A stretch of 64,000 nucleotides of DNA from Sedimentitalea xiamensis. Its GTDB lineage: Bacteria > Pseudomonadota > Alphaproteobacteria > Rhodobacterales > Rhodobacteraceae. The translations under genes and the position numbers were made by a program. Below, piece by piece: positions 45,074 through 54,218 of this stretch (its first letter is position 1; the number at the start of each line of letters is the position of its first letter). The notes beneath the pieces are model-generated. The model was not told the origin of the DNA. It was given only the letters and a program-made list of their open reading frames with translations, and searched no databases. Where the stretch lies: assembly GCF_030164465.1 (NCBI RefSeq), contig NZ_JASNJE010000023.1:1-64000 (forward strand), given 5' to 3'.

Positions 45074-45814
45074 TCAGCAGTCATTGCAACCTGTCCGCCC
45101 AGGCAGGGGCCGATGCAGTGGGTTTTGAAGGCTGCGCTGATCCTGTGCATTCGTCACCCATTCTGATCGGGCCGAGGCGAATTCGTCCATCCAGTCACGG
45201 GCGCCGGCCAGGGTTGCGCGGTAGACCGCTCGTCCGACGGCTTCGCCGATATCGGTGTGCAGCCCGGCATAGGTGCAGGTTCCGATGGGGGCCGCCACGG
45301 CGATGCAATCCGTTCCGGTCCCGGTTGCCGGACCATCGCGCAGGGGCAGCCCGACCTCGATGATGGCCGCGGTGCGGGCCTGCGTGGCGATGCTCAGCGT
45401 TTCCAGCAGACCGGTTTGCGAAAGTCCGGCGGTCAGGCGGATGGCGATGTTGATCGTGCCGCGCCCCGGATGCGCCCGAACGGTCCGGAATCCCACCCGT
45501 TCGGCATTGGTAAGCCCCACGGTGGCGACGCAATGCGCCGTGGTTCCGCCCACGCTGGCGGTGGCCTGTTTGTATCGGCCGATGTCACGCGAGGTCAGCA
45601 AGGTGACGGCGTCCGCCGCTTGCCGGTCTTCAAGTTCCTCCGACAGCCAGCGGGCGACATCGAAATCTTCGGACAGGTCGGCGTTGCGGACCTCGCGCCA
45701 GAAAATGCGGCGTGCGGTGACAAAGCCGGGCCGGTTGATCGCCCAGCTCAGAACCTGCATGTCCCCGCCGAGATCGAATTCGAGCCACGGGCGCTTCAGG
45801 GTCACGGCGGTCAT
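45074..45814 (-). CDS. cbiZ: Adenosylcobinamide amidohydrolase (CbiZ)
   Basis: A 246-residue CbiZ, the corrinoid-remodelling enzyme that removes the lower ligand-bearing side chain of cobamides (or hydrolyses adenosylcobinamide) so that the cell can rebuild its own form. Family segments: SWAINRPGFVTARRIFWREVRNADL, VGLTNAERVG, HPGRGTINIAIRL and TGTGTDCIAVAAP followed by YAGLHTDIGEAVGRAVY. The position between the B12 ABC ATPase and exbB in a B12-riboswitch operon fits the role: imported corrinoids are remodelled at once. Overlaps btuD by four bases. Confidence 0.92.
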   Translation of the reverse strand: MTAVTLKRPWLEFDLGGDMQVLSWAINRPGFVTARRIFWREVRNADLSEDFDVARWLSEELEDRQAADAVTLLTSRDIGRYKQATASVGGTTAHCVATVGLTNAERVGFRTVRAHPGRGTINIAIRLTAGLSQTGLLETLSIATQARTAAIIEVGLPLRDGPATGTGTDCIAVAAPIGTCTYAGLHTDIGEAVGRAVYRATLAGARDWMDEFASARSEWVTNAQDQRSLQNPLHRPLPGRTGCNDC

Positions 45815-46569
45815 GTGGCCACCTCCAGCGGCTGAAAGACCAGCCCTTCCGGGGTATCCTGGAACCAGGCCGTGATGCCGAAGGTCTTTCGGATCAGGTC
45901 GGGCGACAGCAGCGCGCGCGGCGGTCCGTCGGCGACCACTCCGCCCCGGTCGATGACGATCAGCCGGGTGCAGTGACGCACCGCAAGTCCGAGATCGTGC
46001 AGCGACACGAAAACGGAACGGCCCTTCCGGGCGAGTTCCGCAAAGGTTTCCATGGTCGAAATCTGGTGCGCCGGATCAAGCCCTGCGATCGGTTCATCCG
46101 CCATCAGCAGCGGGGTTTCCTGCGCCAGGGTGCGCGCGATCAGGACCCGCGCCTGTTCGCCGCCGGAGAGGCGAGTCGCCGTCCGCTGCCGCAGCTCCGT
46201 CAAACCCATCTGTTCGAGCGCCGAGTCGACCGCGTCCCGGTCCGCTCCGGTCATGCGCTGGCCGGTGGACATGTGCGGCATGCGTCCAAGCGAAACCACG
46301 GTCTGTACATCCACCGGCCAGGCGATTTCGCGGGCCTGGGGCAACCATGCGACTGCGCGTCCACGCTGGGCCGGGGCAAGGGCCGCAAGCGAACTGTGTC
46401 CGACCGAACCGATCAGACCGAGCGCGGCCCGCATCAGCGTCGTCTTGCCCGCGCCGTTGGGTCCGATCAGGCCGACCAGTTCTCCGCCGCCGATGTCGAA
46501 GGCAATGTCGCGCAGGATCGGCCTGCCGCGAAGCGTCACGCCGAAACCGGACAGGGACAGCACGGTCAC
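45811..46569 (-). CDS. btuD: Vitamin B12 ABC transporter ATPase (BtuD)
   Basis: A 252-residue FecCD/BtuD-type ATPase: Walker A GPNGAGKTTLMRAALG, signature LSGGEQARVLIARTLAQE, Walker B LLMADEPIAGLDP and H-loop SLHDLGLAV. The start is a GTG at 46569 that overlaps the btuC stop (GTGA). Longer in-frame starts lie within btuC and lack similarity. It couples ATP hydrolysis to corrinoid import with BtuC and BtuF. Confidence 0.93.
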   Translation of the reverse strand: MTVLSLSGFGVTLRGRPILRDIAFDIGGGELVGLIGPNGAGKTTLMRAALGLIGSVGHSSLAALAPAQRGRAVAWLPQAREIAWPVDVQTVVSLGRMPHMSTGQRMTGADRDAVDSALEQMGLTELRQRTATRLSGGEQARVLIARTLAQETPLLMADEPIAGLDPAHQISTMETFAELARKGRSVFVSLHDLGLAVRHCTRLIVIDRGGVVADGPPRALLSPDLIRKTFGITAWFQDTPEGLVFQPLEVAT

Positions 46570-47549
46570 AGGCCTTCCCTCCGGGTGCGGTGGATGAGAT
46601 GCAGGAACAGCGGCGCTCCGACGAGCGCGGTGACGACGCCCAGTTTCAGGTCGCGGGCGGGCAACAGGATGCGCACCGCAAGATCGGAAGCGAGAAGCAT
46701 CGCCGCCCCGCCCAGGGCCGACGCCCAAAGCAGACGTCCCGGCCGCGCCCCGACCAGCGGGCGAAGGATATGCGGCACGACCAGCCCGATGAACCCGATG
46801 GCGCCGGCGACCGCGGTCGATCCCGCCACCACGGTGGCGGTCCCGAGGATCAGGATCATGCGCATCCGGTTCAGGCGCAGGCCCATGGCTTCGGCGGCGT
46901 CCTCGCCCAGCGTCAGCGCATCGAGACCGCGCGTCAGCGTCGCGAGCATCACGGTCCCGGCAAGGATGAGAGGAAAGGCGATCCAGACATGCGCCATCGA
47001 CCTGTCCGCCAGCGACCCCATCATCCAGAACACGATTTCATTCGCGGCAAAGGGATTGGGCGACAGGTTCAGAACCAGCGATGTCAGGGCCCCAGCCAAT
47101 GCGGAAATCGCGATGCCTGCAAGGATCAGGGTCAGCGACGACCCACGCGGCCCCGCCAGAGCCAGAACCAGCAGAACGCCGATCAGCGCCCCGGTCAGCG
47201 CCGCCAGCGGCAACCCGATACCGCTTTGCACCGCCAGCCCGGTTTGCAGGGCGATCACCGCACCCAATGCGGACGCACCGGAAATGCCGATGAGTCCTGG
47301 GTCGGCCAGCGGGTTGCGCAAGTAGCCTTGCATGGCGGCGCCCGCCATCCCCAGACCCGCCCCGATCAACGCCGCCAGAATCGCCCGCGGCAGGCGGATC
47401 TCGCGCACGACCAGTGTCGATGCGCCGCCGTCCCCGCCGATCAAGGCGACGATACTGTCGACGGGACCGATAGACGCCGGGCCAACCACCAGCGCAGCGC
47501 CGAACAGCGCCAGCACCAGCAGCGACAGGATCAGGCCAAGCCGGGTCAT
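46566..47549 (-). CDS. btuC: Vitamin B12 ABC transporter permease (BtuC)
   Basis: A 327-residue FecCD-family permease with about ten helices. Typical segments are LPRAILAALIGAGLGMAGAAMQGYLRNPLADPGLIGISGASALGAV and GAIGFIGLVVPHILRPLVGARPGRLLWASALGGA. The ATG at 47549 overlaps the btuF stop (ATGA). The family includes iron-siderophore permeases too; the B12 assignment rests on the riboswitch, btuB and cbiZ in the same operon. Confidence 0.93.
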   Translation of the reverse strand: MTRLGLILSLLVLALFGAALVVGPASIGPVDSIVALIGGDGGASTLVVREIRLPRAILAALIGAGLGMAGAAMQGYLRNPLADPGLIGISGASALGAVIALQTGLAVQSGIGLPLAALTGALIGVLLVLALAGPRGSSLTLILAGIAISALAGALTSLVLNLSPNPFAANEIVFWMMGSLADRSMAHVWIAFPLILAGTVMLATLTRGLDALTLGEDAAEAMGLRLNRMRMILILGTATVVAGSTAVAGAIGFIGLVVPHILRPLVGARPGRLLWASALGGAAMLLASDLAVRILLPARDLKLGVVTALVGAPLFLHLIHRTRREGL

Positions 47550-48382
47550 GGCCGGTCCGCCGTCAAGGACTGCCTGAGGTCCGTCATCTGGCTGACGGCG
47601 TCCAGAACGAAGGGTGTCCCGCAGACCCAATCGCTGTCCGTCACGGACGCGGTGGCGGACTGCCGGCGCAGAACGGACACGACCGGATGATCCATGATCT
47701 CTTCGGACCGGGACGCGCCGGGGTATGGTTGTCCTGTCACCACCGCGTCGGGGATGTTCATCGCCAGCAGTTCGAGCGGCAGGACGCCGCCGCCTTCGTA
47801 TCCGATGTCGGCGGCGACGTTGTCGAAACCGGCCCTCGTCAGGATTTGCCCCGCCAGCGACTTGTCGCCGAGGGTGTATCCGTTGGCATAGTAGAGCGCC
47901 GCGCGCGGGCGGGCCGCGATCTCTGCCTGAAAGTCGCCGAGCCGGGCATCGAACCTGTCGACAAGCTCCGCGGCGCGATCCTGCCGGCCGAGGACCTCGC
48001 CCATCTGGATCATCCGGGCGCGCACATCGTCCAGCGAATAGGCCTGTTCAAACCGCAGGACTGGCACATCCAGCCGTCTGAGCATGTCCACCGTGGCATT
48101 GGCGCCATATTCACCCGCCAGAACGAGATCCGGCTGCATCAGATAGATCTCTTCGGCCAGACCGCTGTTGGCGGGGTAAGCCCGTGCCTGTTCGACCATC
48201 GCCGAACTGCGCGGGTCCGTCGCAAGATGGGACACGGACACCAACTGCCCGGTATCCGCGATCAGCATCGCCAACTGGTCCGTGCACAGGTTGATGGACA
48301 CGACGCGCGCGGGGGACGGATCGGCGTGCGCACCGGCCCAGGGCCAGATCAGAGCCGCCGCCCATGCCAGCCCCCGCAACAT
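47546..48382 (-). CDS. btuF: Vitamin B12 periplasmic binding protein (BtuF)
   Basis: A 278-residue class III binding protein with signal peptide (MLRGLAWAAALIWPWAGAHA). The mature protein starts ARVVSINLCTDQLAMLIAD, as BtuF-like proteins do, followed by PDLVLAGEYGANATVDMLRRLDVPVLRF and the long rigid linker helix. The ATG at 48382 begins one base past the btuB stop. It delivers corrinoid from the receptor to BtuCD. Confidence 0.9.
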   Translation of the reverse strand: MLRGLAWAAALIWPWAGAHADPSPARVVSINLCTDQLAMLIADTGQLVSVSHLATDPRSSAMVEQARAYPANSGLAEEIYLMQPDLVLAGEYGANATVDMLRRLDVPVLRFEQAYSLDDVRARMIQMGEVLGRQDRAAELVDRFDARLGDFQAEIAARPRAALYYANGYTLGDKSLAGQILTRAGFDNVAADIGYEGGGVLPLELLAMNIPDAVVTGQPYPGASRSEEIMDHPVVSVLRRQSATASVTDSDWVCGTPFVLDAVSQMTDLRQSLTADRP

Positions 48383-48383
48383 G

Positions 48384-50252
48384 TCAGAACGCGGCCCGCA
48401 ACCCGACATAGGCCGTGCGGCCCCGCGTGGCATATCCCCAGGTGTCAGAGTAGGTTTCGTCGAACAAGTTCACGATTCGGCCGGTCAGTTGCACCGCGTC
48501 GGTCAGTTCATATTGTGCCGAAAGATCGACGGTCACGTAATCGGGAAGCTCCTTGGTGTCGAAATTTCCGAAGAACTGCGTGTCGTAATTCCCCGCAACA
48601 TAGCGCAGATCGGCCGTGACCTGTCCGCGCCCGGCAAGAAATTCCTGGGTCGCGGACAGCGACAGTTCATGCTTCGGACGCCGGATCTCGATGGAACCAT
48701 CGGGGTTTCGCGCACGCAGGTAGGTATAGTCGAGTTGCAGGTTCAGACTGTCCGTCGCCTGAAGCGAGCCGGACAGTTCGACGCCCCGCCGGTTGCTTTT
48801 CCCGTCCTCGTTGATGAAGGTCGAATTGCCCGAAACCGGGTCGAAAACCGCCGTGATTTCGTCGGTCAGGTTGTCGTAGAAATAGGTGAGGCCGATGCTC
48901 CCCCTGTCGCCCCAGAACGGCACGTCCACCCCGATGTCGAAGCTTTCGTTCTTTTCCGGCTTCAGGTTGGGATTGCCCACGAACCCGAACGAATCGGCGA
49001 ACAGCTCGAAGTAGCTGGGATTGACCGACCCGGTTCCGGCAGAGGTATGAAGACGCACACCGCTTTGCGCGAATGTGTAGGAGGCCGCCAGTGTCCAGAC
49101 CACGTCGTCTTCGAAGGTCTTGTTGTCGTCATAGCGCAAGCCGCCCTGAAGGTTCAGGCCGTTTTCCAGGGCGCCGCGGTATTCCATGGCGACGGAATTG
49201 GTTTCGCGACGATATTCCGAGTTGGTCGACGACGAATCCTCTTCCCATTCCAGCAACACGTTCAAAAGGTGATCGGTGTCTGAAACCATCTGCCCGTCCA
49301 GACCGTAGCTCAGCAGGTATTTTGCGGCCTTCCGGTCCGCCTTGGTGGGATCGCCGCCATTGGTGCTGGTTTCGAAATCGGATCCTTCAAAGGTCAGGCG
49401 CTGGATCAGCCGGCCGTCCAGGGCGTCGAATTCCGCGTAGAGGCTGCCCTGGCGTTCCTGGCGTTCGGACGTCTGGTCGGGATCGTCTATGACATAGTCG
49501 GCCGGATCCATGGCCAGGAAGTTCGTTTCGTCGAAATCGGAATCCTCGTCTGATGCCCGCAACGTGAAGCCGAGCGTGATCTGCTCCGTCACGTTGTAAT
49601 CGCCGGTCAGGTTGATGGTCGAGCGCCGGATGCCGTCGTCTTCGCCATTGCTGCCGGAATAGTCGTAGCCGTCGTCGTCCAGGCGGGACAGGCCCAGGGC
49701 CAAGCCGCCGCGATCGGTCCGGAAGGAATATCGCGCGGTCGCCGCATAGCCGTCCCCGGCTTCGACCGTTCCGCCGAATTCGGTGCCGAGATTGCCTTTC
49801 TTCGTGATGATATTGATGACGCCGGCGGATGCGTTGGAGCCGTAGAAGACGGATTGCGGCCCGCGTAACACTTCGATCCGTTCGATATTCGCAGTCTCAA
49901 GTCCGGACAGGACGTATTCGTTGTCGCCGGCGGATGCCTGGACACCGTCGATCAGGATGAGCGTATGATTGGCTTCGGCGCCGCGAATGCGCACCTGCGT
50001 CAGGTTATCGCCTGTTCCGCTGACCGATACGCCGGGCACCGTGCGCAGCGCTTCCTTCACCGTGATGAATCCCCCGTTTTCGATGTCTTCGGCGGTCAGG
50101 ACGGTTGCAGAGCGCCCATAGCGTTGTTCCTCGATCGGGGTGAACCCGCCGGAAACGACGATTTCATCCAGTTCGAAGGGGGTTTGCGAAATGGCCGGCT
50201 GCGCGCAGAGTGTGGCTGCGGCAACGGTGGCGAGATGAATGGAGCGTGTCAT
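48384..50252 (-). CDS. btuB: TonB-dependent vitamin B12 receptor (BtuB)
   Basis: A 622-residue outer-membrane receptor. Signal peptide to about residue 23, TonB box FELDEIVVSG, plug domain with VKEALRTVPGVSVSGTGDNLTQVRIRGAEANHTLILIDGVQ and IERIEVLRGPQSVFYGSNASAGVINIITKKG, then a 22-strand barrel that ends in GLRAAF with a C-terminal Phe. The upstream cobalamin riboswitch fixes the substrate class. GAGG precedes the ATG; a hairpin next to it can mask the ribosome binding site. First gene of the nine-gene B12 operon. Confidence 0.95.
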   Translation of the reverse strand: MTRSIHLATVAAATLCAQPAISQTPFELDEIVVSGGFTPIEEQRYGRSATVLTAEDIENGGFITVKEALRTVPGVSVSGTGDNLTQVRIRGAEANHTLILIDGVQASAGDNEYVLSGLETANIERIEVLRGPQSVFYGSNASAGVINIITKKGNLGTEFGGTVEAGDGYAATARYSFRTDRGGLALGLSRLDDDGYDYSGSNGEDDGIRRSTINLTGDYNVTEQITLGFTLRASDEDSDFDETNFLAMDPADYVIDDPDQTSERQERQGSLYAEFDALDGRLIQRLTFEGSDFETSTNGGDPTKADRKAAKYLLSYGLDGQMVSDTDHLLNVLLEWEEDSSSTNSEYRRETNSVAMEYRGALENGLNLQGGLRYDDNKTFEDDVVWTLAASYTFAQSGVRLHTSAGTGSVNPSYFELFADSFGFVGNPNLKPEKNESFDIGVDVPFWGDRGSIGLTYFYDNLTDEITAVFDPVSGNSTFINEDGKSNRRGVELSGSLQATDSLNLQLDYTYLRARNPDGSIEIRRPKHELSLSATQEFLAGRGQVTADLRYVAGNYDTQFFGNFDTKELPDYVTVDLSAQYELTDAVQLTGRIVNLFDETYSDTWGYATRGRTAYVGLRAAF

Positions 50253-50268
50253 GTTCTTTGCCTCGGAT

Positions 50269-50287
50269 GCGACCGTGGAGCGGTCGC
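50269..50287 (-). promoter_or_regulatory. Hairpin next to the btuB ribosome binding site
   Basis: On the minus strand GCGACCG (50287-50281) and CGGTCGC (50275-50269) make a perfect seven-bp stem with a CTCCA loop, a few bases upstream of the GAGG and the btuB start. It may be the expression platform of the riboswitch, hiding the ribosome binding site when B12 is bound. The alternative antisequestering pairing was not traced. Confidence 0.4.
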
Positions 50288-50397
50288 CAGACCTGATCGG
50301 TTGTCCGGTGAGGGCAAGATGTCCCCCGCAGACGGTGAAGCCACCACGGCGGAAGATCCGCAGCCCGAAACGCCCCTCGCGTCCGGACAGGGTGATC

Positions 50398-50565
50398 GCT
50401 TCGGCAGGTCTCCTGACTTGCGGGTCAATGCTTGGCCGGACCTTCCCGTCACGGCAATCGTGACAGTGGTTTTTCCCGGCTTCGCTCGCCGCCTACAGTT
50501 GCGGGGGCAGTCCCGGATTTCGCGCTTTTGAATGGCGCGGCACCGTGTTCCCTAATTTTGAAAAT
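50398..50565 (-). promoter_or_regulatory. Cobalamin riboswitch upstream of btuB
   Basis: On the minus strand the conserved cores of the AdoCbl riboswitch appear in order: AGGGAA...GGTGCC near the 5' end (50555-50540), CCCCCGCAACTGTAG with GGCGGCGAG, AAGCCGGG, CCACTGT, GGGAAGGTCCGG, and the B12 box AAGTCAGGAGACCTGCC at 50419-50403. Ends are approximate. About 150 nt separate it from the btuB start, so control may be at translation or by termination in between. Expected behaviour is repression of the whole operon by adenosylcobalamin. Confidence 0.95.
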
Positions 50566-50713
50566 CCGGACGGCAAGCCGCTCGGACCGAAGCAGACCTC
50601 TGATAGGCCGAGTCCGTGTTCTTGTGAAGAGATTAATTTGTGCCATTGCCGGTCGGTTCGTCGGACCCGACGGGGGGGCTGGGCCGGCCCGAGATCGCGG
50701 CAAGCCTGCCCGG

Positions 50714-51622
50714 TCAGATCCTGAGGTCGGAAAACGGCACCAGCGCGCCCTTGCGGTACACGACCTGCGCGGAACAGGCCTGCGCAACGGCAATCGCCTG
50801 CGCCACGGCCGCGCCCCGGCCCAATGCGGACAGATAGGCGCCATTGAAGGAATCCCCGGCCGCTGTCGTGTCGACGACGCCTTCCACGGGCGGCACAGGG
50901 AAATCCTGCATACCTCCCTTGTTCAGCAGCAACGTCGGAAGCGGGCCATTTTTGACCACCACCTGATCCGCGCCAAGCGCGCCATATCGCCGGGCCGTGT
51001 CTTCCGGGGCCGCGTCGCCGAAATTTCGGCACTCGTCGTCAAAACTGGGAAGCACGATATCCGACAGGCCCGCCGCCCGCGAGATGACCCGGCGCATCCG
51101 GTCTGCATCGTCCCAGAGATGCGGGCGGAGGTTCGGATCAAAGGCCACGCGCGCACCGGGTTTCATCCGCGCCCGCAGGTTTCCGAGAAACAACTCGCAG
51201 TCTTCGTGGCTCAGGATCGCCAGGGTGATCCCCGAGAAATAGACAAAGTCGGCATCCGCGACCTGCGGCCAGAGGCGGTTGGCATGCCGCATCATCAGCC
51301 GCGCCGCCGACGTGTCGCGCCAGTAGCTGAACGTGCGCTCGGCACCTGTCAGATGGATGACGTAGAGACCTGGCCTTCGACCCGGTATGCGCGGAACAGA
51401 ATCGCAGCGGATACCCGCTGTGGCGGCGAATGCCAGCATCCGGTCCGAGATCGGGTCATCGCCGACGGCGGTGAAAAAGGCGACTTCGGCATCGGGACCG
51501 CCGGTGGCCTTGGCATACCATAACGTGTTGAACACGTCGCCCGCGAATCCCTGCCGAAGCAACGACCCCTCCGCGGGCGAAAGTTCGATCATGCATTCGC
51601 CGATACCGAGGATGGATGTCAT
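50714..51622 (-). CDS. PfkB-family sugar kinase (2-keto-3-deoxygluconate kinase-like)
   Basis: A 302-residue ribokinase-fold kinase. N-terminal LGIGECMIELSP and GFAGDVFNTLWYAK resemble KdgK, followed by the C-terminal PfkB signature DTTAAGDSFNGAYLSALG with the catalytic aspartate, and NGPLPTLLLNKGG. KdgK phosphorylates 2-keto-3-deoxygluconate; the sequence segments fit but close relatives phosphorylate other sugar acids. It is the last gene of the operon headed by the IclR gene, 75 bp after the unknown gene. This supports a sugar acid or keto acid as substrate of the pathway. Confidence 0.88.
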   Translation of the reverse strand: MTSILGIGECMIELSPAEGSLLRQGFAGDVFNTLWYAKATGGPDAEVAFFTAVGDDPISDRMLAFAATAGIRCDSVPRIPGRRPGLYVIHLTGAERTFSYWRDTSAARLMMRHANRLWPQVADADFVYFSGITLAILSHEDCELFLGNLRARMKPGARVAFDPNLRPHLWDDADRMRRVISRAAGLSDIVLPSFDDECRNFGDAAPEDTARRYGALGADQVVVKNGPLPTLLLNKGGMQDFPVPPVEGVVDTTAAGDSFNGAYLSALGRGAAVAQAIAVAQACSAQVVYRKGALVPFSDLRI

Positions 51623-51697
51623 GTCGCCGCTTTCATGTTCGGTTGCCGGTCCCGCGATCCCTGTCCGGGCACAGTGACACCGAAGGCCGGCGGGCGG

Positions 51698-52486
51698 TCA
51701 AGAGCGCAGGGCCGATGCCACCAGATCGCTGGCTTTCATGCCGATCCGGCCTCCGATCGTTTCGGCAGCGGGGTTGAGGGCCGAGATCGTCCCGTCGTGC
51801 CATGTCGAATGCGCGTCGCCGATGCGGGCCGACGTCGCGGCCACGGTGGCGGCGGCAACGCCCCGGTCCTGCAGGGCCGGCAGGCGCGACGTGGCCGCAC
51901 CGCCCGCGTCGTTGAAGAGCGCGAGGTGGGCATCGGTTTTCAGGGCGTTGGCCGGGTTGCCCCCGAAGATCGCGCCATGCGATCCGGTCACGACCACCTG
52001 ACCGGCGTCGTCGGGCCGCACGAGGCCGGCGGAGTCGACCAGGATCAGCCGGCGCTTTGCGCGGGGCAAGGTGATTTCCTCGCGGCCTTCGCGGATATCG
52101 GGGCAAGGGCCGTCGGGCAGCGGCGTCCGCGCCAGCAGCCTGGCGGCGGCGGCGCAGGCCATGCCGGGGGCCAGACCGGCCGCGGCCGCGCCGGCGTTGA
52201 CATGCGACAGGATGCCCCGAGCCATCATCATCCCCGCATTGCCGATATCCGCGGTGGCGTGATTCACCGCGGCCGCGGCCATGCCCTGGGCTTCCAGCCA
52301 GCGCAATCCGCCGATCCCGGCCTGCTCCAGCCCGACCCCCGCGTCGTGGAAGATCGCGGCGCGCGCGCCTGCCTGCCGGACCAGAAACGCGGCATAGATT
52401 CCGCCATGCGATCCGGTGACCGCGACCTTGCCGATGGCGTCGGGACCAAGGCGTGTCGCGCTGTCCGCCAGGATCGGGTCAGGCAA
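51698..52486 (-). CDS. Unrecognised protein with two tandem VTGSHG domains
   Basis: A 262-residue protein I cannot assign to a family. It consists of two similar halves. The first, about residues 20-110, has KVAVTGSHGGIYAAFL, AAIFHDAGVGLEQAGIGGL, GMAAAAV and ATADIGNA. The second, from about 160, has QVVVTGSHGAIFGGNP, LALFNDAGGAATSRLPAL, GVAAATV and SARIGDA. The halves share V-TGSHG, F-DAG and the A-IG-A element in the same order. No signal peptide. It overlaps the TPP enzyme gene by eight bases, so the two are probably translationally linked. A nucleotide or cofactor-binding role would fit the glycine-rich motif, but that is speculation. Confidence 0.7.
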   Translation of the reverse strand: MPDPILADSATRLGPDAIGKVAVTGSHGGIYAAFLVRQAGARAAIFHDAGVGLEQAGIGGLRWLEAQGMAAAAVNHATADIGNAGMMMARGILSHVNAGAAAAGLAPGMACAAAARLLARTPLPDGPCPDIREGREEITLPRAKRRLILVDSAGLVRPDDAGQVVVTGSHGAIFGGNPANALKTDAHLALFNDAGGAATSRLPALQDRGVAAATVAATSARIGDAHSTWHDGTISALNPAAETIGGRIGMKASDLVASALRS

Positions 52487-54206
52487 CCCGGTCGCCCTTC
52501 CTGACCTTGACCGCGCGGCTGTCCGCCGCGGGCAGCATCTTGCCCGGATCGCGGGTCACGACCACGTCCAGGACGGTGGGTCGCCCGGTTTCCGCCAGTG
52601 CCCGTTTCAACGCGCCCGCCAGCGCGTCCGGCGTTTCCACACGGATACCGAGACAGCCCATCGCATTGGCCACATCCGCATAATTGGTTTCCGCGAGATC
52701 GCTGGATTGATAGGCGCCTTCGCCATACATCAGGTGTTGCAGCGCCTTCACGTAGCCCGATGCGGCGTTGTTCACCACGATGATCGTCGGCGCCAGGCCC
52801 ATGCGGCGGGCGGTTTCGAGTTCGCCCAGCACCATGTTGAAACCGCCATCGCCGGTTATCGCGACGACGGATCGTTCCGGGGCGGCGATGCAGGCGCCCA
52901 TCGCGCCGGGAAGGCCGTAGCCGATGGATGCGAAGCCCCTGTCCGGAACGAATCCGCGGCCGGGCCTGCGGCTGTCAAACAGCAGCCCGCTCCAGTGCGC
53001 GGCGAACCCGCCGTCGGCGATCAGGATAGCATCCTGTGGCAGGTGCGTGTTCAGTTCCCCGATCATCCGCCCCATCGATACCGGCACCTCGTCGCTTTCA
53101 AGCCGCGCGCGCGCCATCTCGCGCCAGTCGTTCATGCGCGCAAGAACCCTGTCGCACCAGGCCGCGCGCGCCGCGGGCACGGTGCCGCCGGTCAGCGCCG
53201 CCTTGAGATCGCGCAGCCCTTCGCGCGCGTCGCCCCACAGCGGCAGCGTCGGCGCGTAGGTCCGGCCGATTTCCTCGGCGACGCAATCCAGGTGGATCAC
53301 CGTCTTGCCAGGCGCCGGCACGGTATAGCGCTTGGTCGCGATCTCGCCGAGCTTGCAGCCCACGACGAGAAGGCAATCGCTGTCTTCGATCAGCTCGTTG
53401 GCGATGCGGTCGTATCGCCCGAAGAGCCCGGCGCTCAGCGGGCTGGTGCAGGGAACCGCGCCCTTGCCGCTCATCGTGTGGGCCACGGGGATCCGGGCCG
53501 CTTCCGACAGGGCCGTCAGGATATCCGCAGCCTGCGAGATGTGAACGCCGCCTCCGGCCAGAACCAGGGGCCGTTCCGCCGCCGCCAGCATCGCCGCCGC
53601 CCGCGCCAGCGCCTCGGCTTCGGGGCGGCACCGCAGGGCCGGCGCTGCCTGATAACGCGGGTCGCTGTCGAAATCGCCGTCGCCGAAGCCATGGGTGCCA
53701 TGCGCCACATCCTCGGGCACGATCAGAACCACCGGACCGGGCCGTCCCGTCGTTGCGACCATGAAGGCCCGTCGCAGCAGTTCGGGGATACGGTGGACCG
53801 CCTCGACCCGGATCACCTCCTTGGCGGCAGGACGCAGGATTTCAGCCTGGTGGGTTTCCTGGGTCATGTTCTTCCAGGAGTGGTCCCGGTGGGTATCGCC
53901 GACGATCGCGACGATCGGGGATCCGGCGTTCAATGCCTCGACAAGACCCGTCACGAGATTCGTCGCTCCCGGCCCGAGCGTCGCATCGACCAGCCCGACG
54001 CGGCCCGAGACCTTGGCATAGGCGTCTGCGGCGAAAGCGCCGCAGCGTTCGTCGTTGATCAGGTGGTGGTTCAGGCCGAGACGGCGTGCGGCGTCATAGA
54101 AGGGCAGAAGCTGAAAGCCTCCCATGCCGAAGATCGGCCCGGCCCCGTGGCTCATCAGGGTGCGGGCCAAGGCCTCGCCTCCGGTCATTTCGTTGCTTTC
54201 GGACAT
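52479..54206 (-). CDS. Thiamine diphosphate-dependent enzyme, acetolactate synthase/decarboxylase family
   Basis: A 575-residue ThDP enzyme. The N-terminal domain has GAGPIFGMGGFQLLPFYDA and NDERCGAFAADAYAKVSGRVGLVDATLGPGATNLVTGL, with the glutamate that activates the cofactor (DERCG). The C-terminal ThDP-binding segment is ITGDGGFNMVLGELETARRMGLAPTIIVVNNAASG, the GDG-x25-N type motif. A central FAD-like domain (SGKGAVPCTSPL) is present. Members include acetolactate synthase, pyruvate oxidase, benzoylformate decarboxylase and others; the context with a TRAP transporter, E1 subunits and a KdgK-like kinase suggests decarboxylation or carboligation of a 2-keto acid, but the reaction is unknown. 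Confidence 0.92.
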   Translation of the reverse strand: MSESNEMTGGEALARTLMSHGAGPIFGMGGFQLLPFYDAARRLGLNHHLINDERCGAFAADAYAKVSGRVGLVDATLGPGATNLVTGLVEALNAGSPIVAIVGDTHRDHSWKNMTQETHQAEILRPAAKEVIRVEAVHRIPELLRRAFMVATTGRPGPVVLIVPEDVAHGTHGFGDGDFDSDPRYQAAPALRCRPEAEALARAAAMLAAAERPLVLAGGGVHISQAADILTALSEAARIPVAHTMSGKGAVPCTSPLSAGLFGRYDRIANELIEDSDCLLVVGCKLGEIATKRYTVPAPGKTVIHLDCVAEEIGRTYAPTLPLWGDAREGLRDLKAALTGGTVPAARAAWCDRVLARMNDWREMARARLESDEVPVSMGRMIGELNTHLPQDAILIADGGFAAHWSGLLFDSRRPGRGFVPDRGFASIGYGLPGAMGACIAAPERSVVAITGDGGFNMVLGELETARRMGLAPTIIVVNNAASGYVKALQHLMYGEGAYQSSDLAETNYADVANAMGCLGIRVETPDALAGALKRALAETGRPTVLDVVVTRDPGKMLPAADSRAVKVRKGDRVA

Positions 54207-54218
54207 GTCAACCTCGTG

